From the NCBI GenBank assembly GCA_001724265.1, contig MEDY01000012.1:124001-188000 (forward strand): a stretch of 64,000 nt of DNA. Reading direction: 5' to 3'. Below the pieces are notes generated by a model that searched no databases, was not told the DNA's origin, and saw nothing but the letters and a program-made list of their open reading frames with translations. The position numbers and the translations under genes were made by a program. The first letter of the stretch is position 1; every line of letters starts with the position of its first letter. Of the stretch, positions 1 to 10,671 are shown one piece after another. This stretch comes from Rhizaria sp. SCN 62-66. Taxonomy: Eukaryota > Rhizaria, unplaced.

Positions 1-2730
1 GACTGCGGTGTCATCATCCCATAAAAATGCGACTGTAGCCGACATATAGCGTGACAGAAGCTGGTTATCTTCAGCACCTTCAATAGCGTAGCCAGTCGTG
101 GCGTCTACAATGCAAGTAACAGACAATAACAGGGGATTAAGAAAGCATAATGAGGGTGCGTTTGAGATCGAAACTTTGGCGGGTTGCGATTAAAGGACAC
201 ATGTTCGGAGCAGAGAGATGTTAGAACGTACCGATCACACAGTCGCCGTTTTCGTAGAAATTGAACCCGCCGTTGGTGATCGTCGCCCAGTCGAGCAGGC
301 AGTGGTCCTGGTACGTGGGGGAGTCACGGACCCTTTGCTGCTCAAACTGGAAGATTTTGATGAGTTGATCCATGTTAAACACGTTTCCTTGCTGCGCGGA
401 GTAAATCACCTCGAGCTCGCGCTCGACGGAGGAGCGCATGAGCAGCACGGGCGCGACGTACTCGAGCCGCACGTTGTTGAACTCCTCCGCGGCGCGCGCG
501 CCCTGCGAGCGGAAGTAGCCGCCGTCAAGGTTCCAGTCGGTCACTTCGAGCGGGAAGTCGGTCCAGAGGAAGTTGACGAAGCTGCCGTTGGTCCAGGCCG
601 AGGCAACTGCGACGAACCAGAGCACGAGGAGGATGAAGTAGGCCAGGAAGCAGCTCATGCACGGCCGTTCCACGGCCAAACGCAGGTGTTGCATCGGCGT
701 AAAAGGCGTCGACCGCTTGTCCACGACGCTGTCCTCGGCGCTTGCGGCGCCGGCGCCCGCGGGGCCTGCCAGCGCGCCCGTGCCTAGGGGTCCGTGTGCG
801 CCGCCCGGCCCGCCGCCGGCGCCCGCGGCCGCCGCGCCGGAGAGCCGGATCGCCTCGGCGCGCGCGATGGCGTCGGCGGCGGACTTGGCGCGCGCGGCCG
901 CGGCCGTGGAGACCAGCACGGCGGGGTCGTCGCTGACCGCCGTGAAGGCCGACATCGGCGGCGCCGTGGCGCGCGCGAGCAGCGTGCCGTCCTCGCGCAC
1001 CACGTACTGCGGCTTCTCGGCCGCCGCAGGTCCCGCGCCCACCGAGTTGTCCCCGTCGATAGTGTAGACGCTGCCGCGCGCGCCGCCCCCCATGTCGTTC
1101 GTAGCTGCGCTGGCGCCGGCCGCGCCGTTGACGCTGTTGGCGTGCTGCTCTTGCGCCTGCGTGAAGGCGTACTCGGTCACCGCGGCCTCGGCCGTCGTGT
1201 ACCCGCCCAGCGCGCCGCGGTCGCGCAGCATGGCGCGCGCAGACAGCGCGTCCTCCACGGCGCGGTCCTCGGCGCGCGCGCGCAAGAATGCCTCGGCCTC
1301 CTCGCGCGCCGTGAGCCCGCTCTCGGCCGAGACGGCCGTCAGATGAGCCTCGTTGGCGCGTTCACGCTCGGCTCGGTCCCGTGCCGCGCGCTCCCGCTCC
1401 AGCCGCTCGCGCTCGGCGGCGCGCTCGCGGGCAGCGGCGGCCGCGAGATCGTGATCACTGAGCGCGCCGGGGGCGGCGGCGGCGACGCTGTTGTTGCGCG
1501 ATGGGGTGAGGCGCGAGAAGAGCGCCGACTGGCCCAGCGGCCGAGGCGCAACCGCGGACGCCAGCGCAACGCTGTCACCGCCCTGGCTGCCACCGCCTTG
1601 GCCGCCACCGCCCGCTGCCGCGGCCGTGGCGCCGCGAGGGCGCGCGGGCGCGGGCGCGGTCGCGGGCACAGCCCTGCCTTGCTGCTGCTGCTGCTGTTGC
1701 TGTGGCTGCTGCGCGGCGTACAGCGACCTGGGGGGCGAGCGCGACTGGGGCCGCGAGCTCGTCGCGGGCACGTCGTTCACGTTGCTACTCGTATTCGGTG
1801 GCACGGCGGGGCCGTACGCTCCGCGCGGCGCCGGCGTCTGAAGCTGTGAGGCCGAGGCGGCGGCGGGCGCGTAGGGGTCCGGGTGGTACCGGATGTGCTG
1901 ACTGCCGCCACTGCCCACGGTCCCGCCGGAAATCAAGCCGCCTGGGGAGCTGACGGTCCCGCGGGGGCGCAGCCTCGGACTCGCGGCTACGCTATTGCCG
2001 TTGATATTCGCGTTGTTGTAGTTGTTGTTGTGCGACAACGGAGAGCCGTAGGGCCCCATGGCCAGGGCGCCCGCGCCGCCGGCGCCGTGGGAGTAGCGGT
2101 GCGACTGCGGGAGGGGCGCGCGGTGCGCGGTGCGCAGCAGCGCGGTGCTGATGCGTGCCGAAATGAGCGATGCGTCGGGCCAGCCCTGGGGGGCGACGGC
2201 AATATCAATAAGATACGTGGGGGATATAACACGTTAGCAAGAAATATTCATCACGGTTTATCAATGCAATTAGAGCATAATAACAAAAGCGCACTGCTAT
2301 GATGACATGTTGATGTAGTTGGCTGTTATGGAAGAGAGGAGCATACCTGTCCCGCGAGCGTCGAGTGCACGAGCACGTCGTCAACCGAGACCTCGAAGAC
2401 CGAGGCCGAGGTCGACTCCGCGGCAATCTCGATCGGCAGCAGCCCGTCCTCGGCCGGATTCGAGTCGTTGAACTCAGTCAGCAGCGCGTTAGAGAGCGCC
2501 AGGAAGCGCGACTCGTAGCCGGAGCAGTACTGGATGAACACGCGGACCTGCGGGAAAGAAAGGAAAAGTACAATATGACAAGGAAAAAAACAACTTAAGC
2601 ACAGGCGAATATCGTATCAATCCACAAATTAAACCTTTTACGCGCGACCGGGGAAACTGGGAGCACGATACGACGCTTAAGTGTAATGTTAAAGTGAACG
2701 TACGCGTGCCCTGCCGTATGAGGCGCTCAT
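1..2730 (-). CDS. Rdx (SelW-like) domain fused to Patched/Dispatched-like membrane protein, 5' part
   Basis: Four exons: 2730-2704, 2547-2347, 2185-232 and 104-1, running off the left edge. Donors are GTACGT, GTATGC, GTACGT; acceptors CAG, CAG, TAG; all phases agree. Start is the ATG at 2730 (MSASYGRAR, then VRVFIQYC). Residues about 9-97 match the Rdx/selenoprotein W fold (VRVFIQYC, FEVSVDDVLVHS, GWPDASLI). The family CxxC/CxxU motif is reduced to a single Cys (YCSGY). Residues about 100-570 are low complexity (Asn, Ala, polyQ near 240, a charged Arg/Glu stretch). A membrane segment lies near 587-607, followed by an ectodomain whose NMDQLIKIFQF and DHCLLD segments resemble NPC1/Patched/Dispatched family proteins. 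The Rdx C-terminal half and the membrane segment share one uninterrupted exon, so the fusion is read directly. The Rdx call is good; the RND-type call is moderate because only the first membrane helix is visible. Confidence 0.65.
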
Positions 2731-3807
2731 TTTGCGCGACAACAGCAGCTACCTACGCCGTCACAGGACAATGAACAGACGCCGGGCTGCGCGCGTTGTG
2801 ACTCGCGAGCGAGGGAAGGGTGACAGGAGCCAGTGCTGGTGATAGAGACTGCGAGAATGCCTGGTCAGTGCCTGACTGCGCAAGTACGTTTCGCTCTAAA
2901 GTGGGGCAGCGTGATAAAAACAAGGACCGAGGCAACATATACAAAATATAATGTAGGATGTAAGTGCGAAAGTGTCATGCGTGATATACAGACGGAATTC
3001 ATTTGATTTAATGCCTACGGGATGTCACGGAGGTGAGTGCGTCACCCTTAACCGTGCTTTCTGCACGTCGTCTTAACTAGGTCGTTCTCAGGCCTAAAAT
3101 AGATCAACTAAAAAATACGGCTCAGCATATAGATTTACACTGCAAATGGCGTGTCAATGCCGGTATCAAACTTCAAGATTCAATTTGATCCGAAGAGTAA
3201 TGCGCGGAATAATGGACGAGTGAAGGGGTTGTCCTAACGATCAAGTGGTGAGTGACTCAAAGCGAGTTCTGCTGACCATAGTCATTTATGACCGAAATTA
3301 CATTTTTGAAAACGGTAACTTCAATAGTGGAAAAATTTAGAAAAACATGTTACAGGCCACGTAACGGTTTTCGCACGCCGTGTTACCTGTTCAAAATCAG
3401 TCTCCGATTCGAGCCGTTTGACACCCCAAACTCTCGCTATCCTTGTGCAACATCGAAAGATTCGTTAATTTCACCACTGTTATGCTCAGAGAAGCTAGTT
3501 AAGAACGCTTACAAGAACTTCAAGATAATATTTTTTTTTACAAATTGCGTCGGTCGTATAATTTATGTATAGGTTGTTAATTTATAACCCGAATCGACAG
3601 AGGTTGCAGCAACGTTGTCCTCGTTTAAACGGGCCTTCACGAATGGTTCAGGGGGAAAGTCGCGCTCGCCAGTCCTCTTATGAAATAGGATGTAGCAAGC
3701 GCGTGCAGGATGGTGGTGAAAGGTCGCACAGCGGCGATGCGATGTACAGTCAGACAGAGTAGGTAAGTCAAACAGACAGCAACGTTGGTTGAGTCAGGTT
3801 GCTTACA
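2731..3807. other. AT-rich intergenic spacer
   Basis: Spacer between the start of the Rdx-fusion gene and the 3' end of the small Cys-rich gene. It must hold the promoter of the former. A 94-codon open frame on + at 3288-3572 has AT-rich codons unlike the genes here and matches nothing I know. I see no RNA gene or repeat. Confidence 0.6.
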
Positions 3808-4281
3808 TTACTTGGCATCCGGAGCCGGATTCTGAGCCGGAGGCTAAAATGTCGCAAATAAGAGGAGGCACGGAGAGGAGAGACGTAAGAGCTCGTTCGT
3901 CGTAGAAGAGTGCATGCTTGCGCAGGTGAGTTGTGAATGTACAGTTGAGTTACGATACGGTTGGTGGCGAGAGATGGGTTTTACATACTGCCGTTACTGA
4001 CCTTGGTGCAGGCGGCAGCCTCCTCGCGGCACTTGCAGCGCTGGTCCTTGGGGACGTCGGCAAGGGCAGACTCGATGTGCATGCCGCAGCCAGCCCAGGT
4101 GGGCTTCTGGCCTGTTGTGGATGCAGGAGTGAAGCAAAGGGAAACAAGAGAGCAGGATGACGCGGGGATGAGGAAGATTTGTCAGGGGTTCACGGAAAAG
4201 AGAGGTTACACAGAAAAGAAGACAACATTTTGAGAAAATTCTTTGAGACGTACACTTATCACAGGTAACCTTGCGGCACAT
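3808..4281 (-). CDS. 53-residue conserved Cys-rich (zinc-binding-like) protein
   Basis: Three exons: 4281-4254, 4111-4002 and 3831-3808, donors GTACGT and GTCAGT, both acceptors CAG, phases 1 and 0, ending in TAA. The product starts MCRKVTCDKC, continues with TWAGCGMHIESAL and QRCKC, and ends NPAPDAK. A tiny protein with CxxC plus TWAGCGxHIExAL is widely conserved in fungi, plants and protists without an assigned role. The paired cysteines suggest one zinc site. Correct splicing recreates the fourth Cys of CDKC across intron 1, which supports the model. The last exon is only 8 codons and is the least certain part. Function unknown. Confidence 0.8.
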
Positions 4282-4856
4282 AGTGGTTAAACTAGCTGAG
4301 ATAGATGGAAGTATGAGATAATCGCGAGTTTTGATGAGTCGATGGGGTGGAGTTGCAGTGGCCGTTTCGAGGTTTCAGACCTGAGCACAGTTAAGGGCAC
4401 AAATGAATTTGAGTCACCGCCAAAAATTGAGAGAATACAGAACAAAGCACTGGGTGCATATTGAACGCATCCTTGAAGCTTGCACGCGGATTGGTTGCTG
4501 TGTTCATGTTCCTCAAATGTTGCAGCTCAGCACTCCCAAACGAACACGCCCAAGTCGCCAGGAGTGGCACGTGGGCCGGAATGCATTCGTGGTGGACGCC
4601 ACAATTCCGTGCATACTACGCGCTAAACAGTCGCATATTTATGCAGATACAGTGCAGCGCAGTAGAAAGTACTTCCATGTTGTATTACGCAATCCTTGGT
4701 TTCATGTTGTTATCCAATAAATATCTATAATTTAAAAATCTTGAAAACACTTGGCCACTACCACCACAAACACCGACGGTCCACGCTCTCGAACGACGCA
4801 GCGCTTCAAGGAGTGACTTGAAGTGAGCGTGCACATCGAGCCTTGACGAAACAGAT
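4282..4856. other. Intergenic spacer
   Basis: Holds the promoter side of the small Cys-rich gene and the 3' flank of the aconitase-like gene. An open frame on + (4403-4720) has ordinary spacer composition and no recognisable domain. Nothing else seen. Confidence 0.5.
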
Positions 4857-4920
4857 TTACTGCGCACCGAAGGGGTTCCTGCGGCCGCCCTGCTTCCTCG
4901 GCGGCATGCCACTGATCTGT

Positions 4921-4953
<33 letters not shown>

Positions 4954-7900
4954 GACTCGGGCAGAGACGACGACTGCGTGTCATGCGACTGCGACGGGGA
5001 GTGGTGTCCCGTGGCGGCCGCAGCAACGTGCTGCAGCGCCACCGCGCGCATGGCCTCCCTGTCGGCCAGCGTCTTGCGCAGCTGCACCGCGGCCTGGAGA
5101 GCGCCGCCACAGCGCAGCGCCAGGATGTGCATCGCCGTGCCGCTGTAGCGGGTGCTCACGGTCACTTGCTGTTTGTTGCTGCTCACGGCTCCCGACGCGC
5201 CGTCGCCATCTTCCTCAACAGCGTCAGCGTCAGCGGCCTTGCCGTCCTTGCTCTTGTCCTTGTCGTCCTTGGAGCCGGAACCGGAGACCTTGAGCACGAC
5301 CGACTGCACGGCGTCGGCAACTCCCTCGGCGTGCTTGTTCACGCTCACCGCCAGCCGGTCGATCGCGCTCGCGCGGCCCTTAACGCGCGCCGCCACGGCC
5401 GCACGGAACGCCTCCTCCTGCTTCTCGACCTCCTTGGCGCGCGCCTTGTCCGCGGCGCTGGATCCCATATTCGCCAGCGTCCGCAGACCGCCGCCCGAGA
5501 GGTAGCGCCAGAAGCCGCCACGTCGGTGTGAGGCCTCGTGGCCGCTCGCCTGCGCGTCCGTCAGCGCGGCGCCGTCGGCTGCACTAGAAGAGCTGACGCT
5601 GTTGCCGAAATAATCGTACGTGTCGACGATGTTGGCGCTCTCTGCGGGGGCGCTGCGGCCGCTGTTGCTGCTGATGCCGATGCTGGTGTCGTCCGTGAGC
5701 GTGATGCGGCTCATGAAGCCCTTCTTGCCCGCGGTAGTGTTTCCGACCGCGGTGGAGTTGTTGGAGCTGGCGGTGTGAACGGCGACTGACCCACCCCAGT
5801 AGCCGTAGGCGTCGCGGCGGTGGCCGAGGCGGTCCTGCTCCCAGTGAGTCAGCAGGTGCGACAGCGCCGGACTCACTGCCAAGCCAGAGCTCACCTTAGA
5901 AGCAACGCCCTTGCTGGCGGTCGCGGAGTTCTTGCCCTTCGCATTCTGCGCACCATGACCGTTGTTAGAGCTAGTCTGACCGTGTGCGTTATTGCTGTTG
6001 TTGTTATTGTTGAGCGCCGCGCGCACGGTCGGGCCCGGCGCGCTGCCGAGGGTGATAGTGAATTCGAGCGTGCCCCCGGGCTCCAGCGCCGCCGTCACGT
6101 TGGGTAGCTGCACAAACGAACCAACACCACCGAGCAGCTCCTTGCCGCTCGCCGCCGCGCCCGCAGTCTGCTGCGCCGCGGGCGCGCTGACGCCGCCGAG
6201 GAGGCTGTTGACGCCCGCGGCCGCGCCGTCGAAGCCGGTGCCCACAGCGGCGTTGGGTTCGCCCGCGCTCCAGGGCTGCAGCAGCGCCGCGCCGGCCGCG
6301 CCGAGCCGGCCCGCGCGGACGGCCGCGGTGACTGGCCCGGCGCCCAGCCAGAGGCGCGCGGCCAGCACGCCCTGCTCGCCCAGCGCGGCCGCGAAGCCGG
6401 CATCGATGCCGTTGTGGAGCAGCACGGCGCAGCCGGCGAGCCGCAGCGCCGCGGCGGCCGCCTCGTGGGTCGCGGGCGCGCCGGAGCCCAGCGGCGAGGG
6501 GTGCGTGAAAAGCAGCGCAAACGGCGCGGGGGCCGCGAGCGGGGCCGACAGCGGCGCCGCGGCGGCAGAGACCGGGATCAGCGGGGAAATTGACGACTCC
6601 AACAGTGCGCCGTTCGTCGCAGATGCGGTCGCCGTGGCGCTGGCGCTGTAAATCGTAGAGGGGAAGAGCTGGAGCGAGCGACGGCTGCTGCTTGCACTGT
6701 TCGCGGCGTCACTGCTGCTCACGGCCACGGACTGAGGGGGCACAGTGGAGAGGACAGTCTCGGCCGCTCCACCGGTGGCAGCGCTGCTGGTGACGCCCAC
6801 CACAGGAATAGGAACATAGCTGGTCGCGCTCGTCGACTTGACCGCAACGCCGCTCGCGACACCGCTGCTGGCGGTGGTGCTTGGAGGGACCGCGGGCAGC
6901 GAGTCCGGCTGGAAGCGGCTCAGCCCTCGGCGCGCGATCGCATAGGCTAGCGATGTCATCGCGCTGATGCTGCCGCCGACACTGACCCGGTTGGCGCCAA
7001 CAGTCGCACTCGCCCCAGAGAGCGCGCTCGCCGCGCTACCAGCAGAGGCGGAGTTGCTGTTGTTGTTGTAAACCGCGGTGGAGGCGGCCTCGAGGCGGAG
7101 CCGCGCCTCGGACTCGGCGGCCGCGCGGGCCAGCGCCGCGGCGGGCGCCACGGACGGGGTCGCGCCCGCCCATTCGCCCCAGTACGGCGCGAACGACGGC
7201 ATCGCGGCACGGCTGCCACTGCTGTTGCTGCTGTTGTTGAGCAGCGTGGTTGTGGGCCCCGGGGAGATGAAGGCCGAGGCGGGGATGCAGGGCATGTCGG
7301 AGCCGAACAGGAGCGGGATCTGCGCCCCGTCCAGGGGCTTCACGCCGCGCGCCGAGGTGTTGCTATGGTAAGCACCTGCAGTTGCAGTGGCAGCGGTGTC
7401 ACCCGCAGATGAGGCTGGTGAGGATGAGGATGAGGAGGTTGCCTCACTCGAGAGGCTGCTGCCGCCGAGCGTGGGCCACGCGGGGTGTGGCGTGTAAACC
7501 GGCAGCCGCGCCGCCGCCGCCGCAGAGGCCTCGGCCAGGCGCGCGCTCACGGTCACTGCACCGGCCACCGTGCTCACGGTCACTTTACCGACCTCCGCGA
7601 GGCTCCCAGTGTTGACGTTGGCGCTGGCGTTGGGGAACAAGTACGCGTTGAGATCGCCAGTGACGCTTGAGCTCGCGGTGATATTCGCGTTATGGTTCGC
7701 AGTCAGGTCCTTGGTGACCGTGGTGACCCCGCCCTCTTGGCTCACGGTCGCTGCGCGGCCGCCGTCGACGACGCGCCACACGCCGTCCAGGTCCGCGGTC
7801 AAGTCGCGCGCAGCCGCAGAGCCCGGCGCGGGGACGCGCGAACGGTGCGCGCGCGTCGACAGCGACAGGGCCGTGGCGGCGAGCGCGGGCAGCGACAGCG

Positions 7901-10297
7901 CCGTCTGGAAGCGGTCCGCGCGCAGCGGTGCCAGCAAGGGAGAGCTGGGAGGGTACGACGGCAGCGTGACCTGGAACCAGCCCTTGCTCTCGGTGGAGCT
8001 CGCGGCGCTTGCGCTGCTCTCAGCGCTGTTACCAGAAGACGGGGGCTTCACGGCGGGCATGGTGATGGTGATGCCCTTCTCCGCCTCCACGATAGGCGAC
8101 CGCAGGTCTCCCGACGCCGCGCTCGCGAAGGCCACGAGCGGGGACGCAGCAGCGACCGTGAGCAGCGGGAACGCGGCCGAGAGCGCGTACGGGTCCGCGC
8201 AGGCGCCCGCGGCGACCGGGCTCGGGTTCGCGAGGGGCGCGGACGAGGTAAGCGATGAGGACGTCAGCAGCACCGTCTGGCGGGAAGTGAGGCCGCCCGG
8301 GGCCAACGCCGCGGAAGCTAGGTCGCGCGCGAAGTGGGCCAGCACCCACTCGCGGACATCGCCGGCCTCGTTGACCGCAATATCACCCTCGCTAGCGCTG
8401 GTGCTGGCGTTGGCGTTTGTTCTGGTGCTCAGGCCCGTGCTCGAGTCCGCGTGTGGGAACACCTTGGCTCCCACGGCCTGGAAGGCGGCGACGTAGCCCT
8501 GCGCCTCGAGCGCCACGAAGTCGGCGCGCGAGGCGGGCACAACGAGGACCGTGGGCGCGGCCAGACTGAGATGCCCGACCCAGTCCGCGGGCGACCGCGA
8601 GGCGTAGAGCTGCACGCAGTGCGCCGCGAGGGGCGCAAGCTGAGCGAAGCCGCCCTCGATGACGGCGCCGGCTACGGTCGGCGGCAGCGGCGCGAACCCG
8701 GACACGGCCGCGGCGCTCGCACCGGCACTAACAACAGCCGAGCCACTCTTATCACCCTTGCTGTTGTTTGTGGTGAGCGCGAGGCTGGCTGCGTTTTGGT
8801 TGAGGAGCACGCGCACGAGCGGCGGGAAGCGCGCCTGCTGCGCGTAGGCCGCCCTCTCCGCCTGCGACAGCGAGGCCAGCGGCGGGGTGCGCACGGTCAC
8901 CGCAACGCGGCGGTCAATGCTGCCGGGACCCACCAGCACGGGGTCCACCTCGGCCAGGTCGAAATGCAGCAGCTTGGTCAGTGAGAAGGCATCCAGGTCG
9001 GGCCGCAGACACGCTTCGGCATACTCGTTGAGTAGGTCCGCGTGCTGCGGGCGGCCCTGGAGACGGAGCAGCTCGGCGATGGCGCCGTTGCCGCTAAAGG
9101 TGCAGTACTCCAGGCCCGCCAGGTGGGCCATTTGGGTCAGGATGACGCGGTCGCCGAGAGAGAGAGCAGGCTCCGCCTCGTTCATGATGAACTCAATGCC
9201 GAAGCGAGCACCTATAGTAAAGCATAAATGACGATATATCAAAATAATTAAAGAGATTAAGAACAAAACTCATAATACACAGAAATATAAAACAAATCAC
9301 CCCCATAACTCGAAGCAGAAGGTTGACATTCTTGTAAGAGTGCGAAATCTATCTCGTATTGCATACCTGGACGCGCGGCGGTGCTGGCCTTAATCTCGGG
9401 CCAAATGTACCACCAAAGGTCTTGCGCGCTGACGCCGGGCCTGAGCGCGCCCGCCAGGTCCACCAGCACGGCGTCGGCGACGGTCCACGTGAGCGGCTCG
9501 CCGGCCAGCGCGGCCGCGGCCTGCATAGGCGTGACCGCGAGGCCCAGCGCACCCGCGGCCCCGAGCGCGGCGGCGGGGCGCTGCGCGGACGCGGCGTGCG
9601 TGGCCAGCGTAAGCGTGCCCGGGACGGCGAGGGAGAGCTGCGCGTCCACGGGGCTCAGGAAGGCCGGGGCGACCGCGGCGGCGAGCCCCAGCGCGGGCAG
9701 CGCGAGCAGCGCGTCGTCGGCCGCACGGTGCGCATGTGCTGTCGCAGTGGCGGAGTTAGAGCGCGTGACCGCAAGTGCCGCGCGTTGCGCCTGGCCCTAG
9801 CCAAAGGCGCGGTAGTGGGAAAGCACCGATGGCAGGGAGAGGTCGTCTGTGGCGACGCGTGTGGGCAGCAGCTGCACGTTGCCGGTGACGGCGAACGAGG
9901 ACGGCTCCACCGAGTGCATGACCATGATTTTGTCGGTGAGTGAGAGGCGGCGGTCGGAGGAGCGGCGGAAGATGAGCAGGCGGTCCAGCATGCGCATAAG
10001 GACGCGGTTGTAGTCGTACATGTCGAGCGCGCGCGAGACGGCGCCGGTGTCGGTGTGCGAGTGCGCAAGCGCGGGGCTCTCGCTTCCATAGGGCGACAGA
10101 GGCACAGGGGCCGCGGAGGCCGGTGGGGGCAGCGTGTCGCGCGAGATGACCTTGACGCCACGGGAAGGAACAGAAACCACGCCGTGGCTGTGATGCGGTC
10201 CGGAAGTAGCCGATGAGAGCGCAACCGCGGCGACGCGGTGGCTACGGGAGGCAGCGGTAGCCGCAACGCGCGGCGAGTGGGCAGCCAACCCGTACAT
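4857..10297 (-). CDS. Aconitase-fold protein lacking iron-sulphur and catalytic motifs (in-frame UAG at codon 167)
   Basis: Exons 10297-9367 and 9211-4857, intron donor GTATGC, acceptor TAG, phase 1; about 1761 codons. The N-terminus is Arg/Ser/Ala-rich like a mitochondrial transit peptide. Aconitase order is kept: SLTDKIMVMH with LPTRVATDD (about 119-152) corresponds to the N-terminal LTxxEKIxxxH and PDRVAxQDA; VADAVLVDLAGALRPGVSAQDL (about 275-297) to the end of domain 1; IEFIMNEAEPALSLGDR follows; later FVALEAQGYVAAFQAVGAKV matches the segment before the second Cys pair, and AVLLHNGIDAGFAAALGEQG matches the swivel domain. Missing are the substrate-binding TDSHTPNGGG, the SCTNS Cys and the CGPC Cys pair, so no 4Fe-4S cluster is expected. 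Long Ser/Asn/Ala insertions and a polyQ tail enlarge it well beyond the roughly 750-900 residues usual for aconitases. Codon 167 is TAG (9797-9799); the frame then stays open for almost 1600 codons to TAA. Confidence 0.65.
4923..4952. repeat. CTG/CAG trinucleotide repeat, ten units
   Basis: Ten uninterrupted CTG units on +, read on - as a polyglutamine run near the C-terminus of the aconitase-fold protein. Pure repeats of this length are prone to length change between strains. Confidence 0.9.
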
Positions 10298-10671
10298 CGA
10301 TCTATAGAAACAGGTGTATGATTTAGAAACATATTATTTAAGAAGTATATTTTCCCAAAACGTTAAATTCTATTGCACTCTGACACGTCGATGTACACGA
10401 TCAAAATCTCCCATTAGCTAGCTTTGAATGTAGGGCTCTCTCTTCCGCAAACAGTGACGATACAGGCCGCACACTTGCTGCAAATAGGAAACAAGCATAA
10501 GAACGTCGAGACGACTTTGAGACAAAGAGAACCAAGCTTTGTAAGACAAACTATTATGTATTTGATGAAACTAAAAAACATAGTAAAATAACCTATACCC
10601 AACTCCCCCTCCTGTCAACGCAACATCATGAAATGATATTGATAACTCATCTATCACACGTCATTGTAGAC
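10298..10671. other. AT-rich spacer
   Basis: Separates the ArgRS stop from the aconitase-like start, both on -. It should contain the ArgRS 3' end signals and the aconitase-like promoter. No gene seen. Confidence 0.6.

Noticed and set aside
221-231. Reading exon 3 of the Rdx-fusion gene to the TAA at 221
   Set aside because: A GTACGT donor lies just before it, and a phase-matching exon (104-1, coding-like) follows a TAG acceptor after 127 bases.
4403-4720. 105-codon + frame in a spacer
   Set aside because: Composition equals the surrounding spacer, no domain, no splice partner.
7570-8496. 308-codon frame on + within the aconitase-like gene
   Set aside because: Opposite strand of a frame with aconitase-order homology; no independent evidence.
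9785-9826. A 30-base intron that would remove the TAG at 9797
   Set aside because: Donor would be GTGCTT, GC-rich, and four times shorter than any intron seen in the window.
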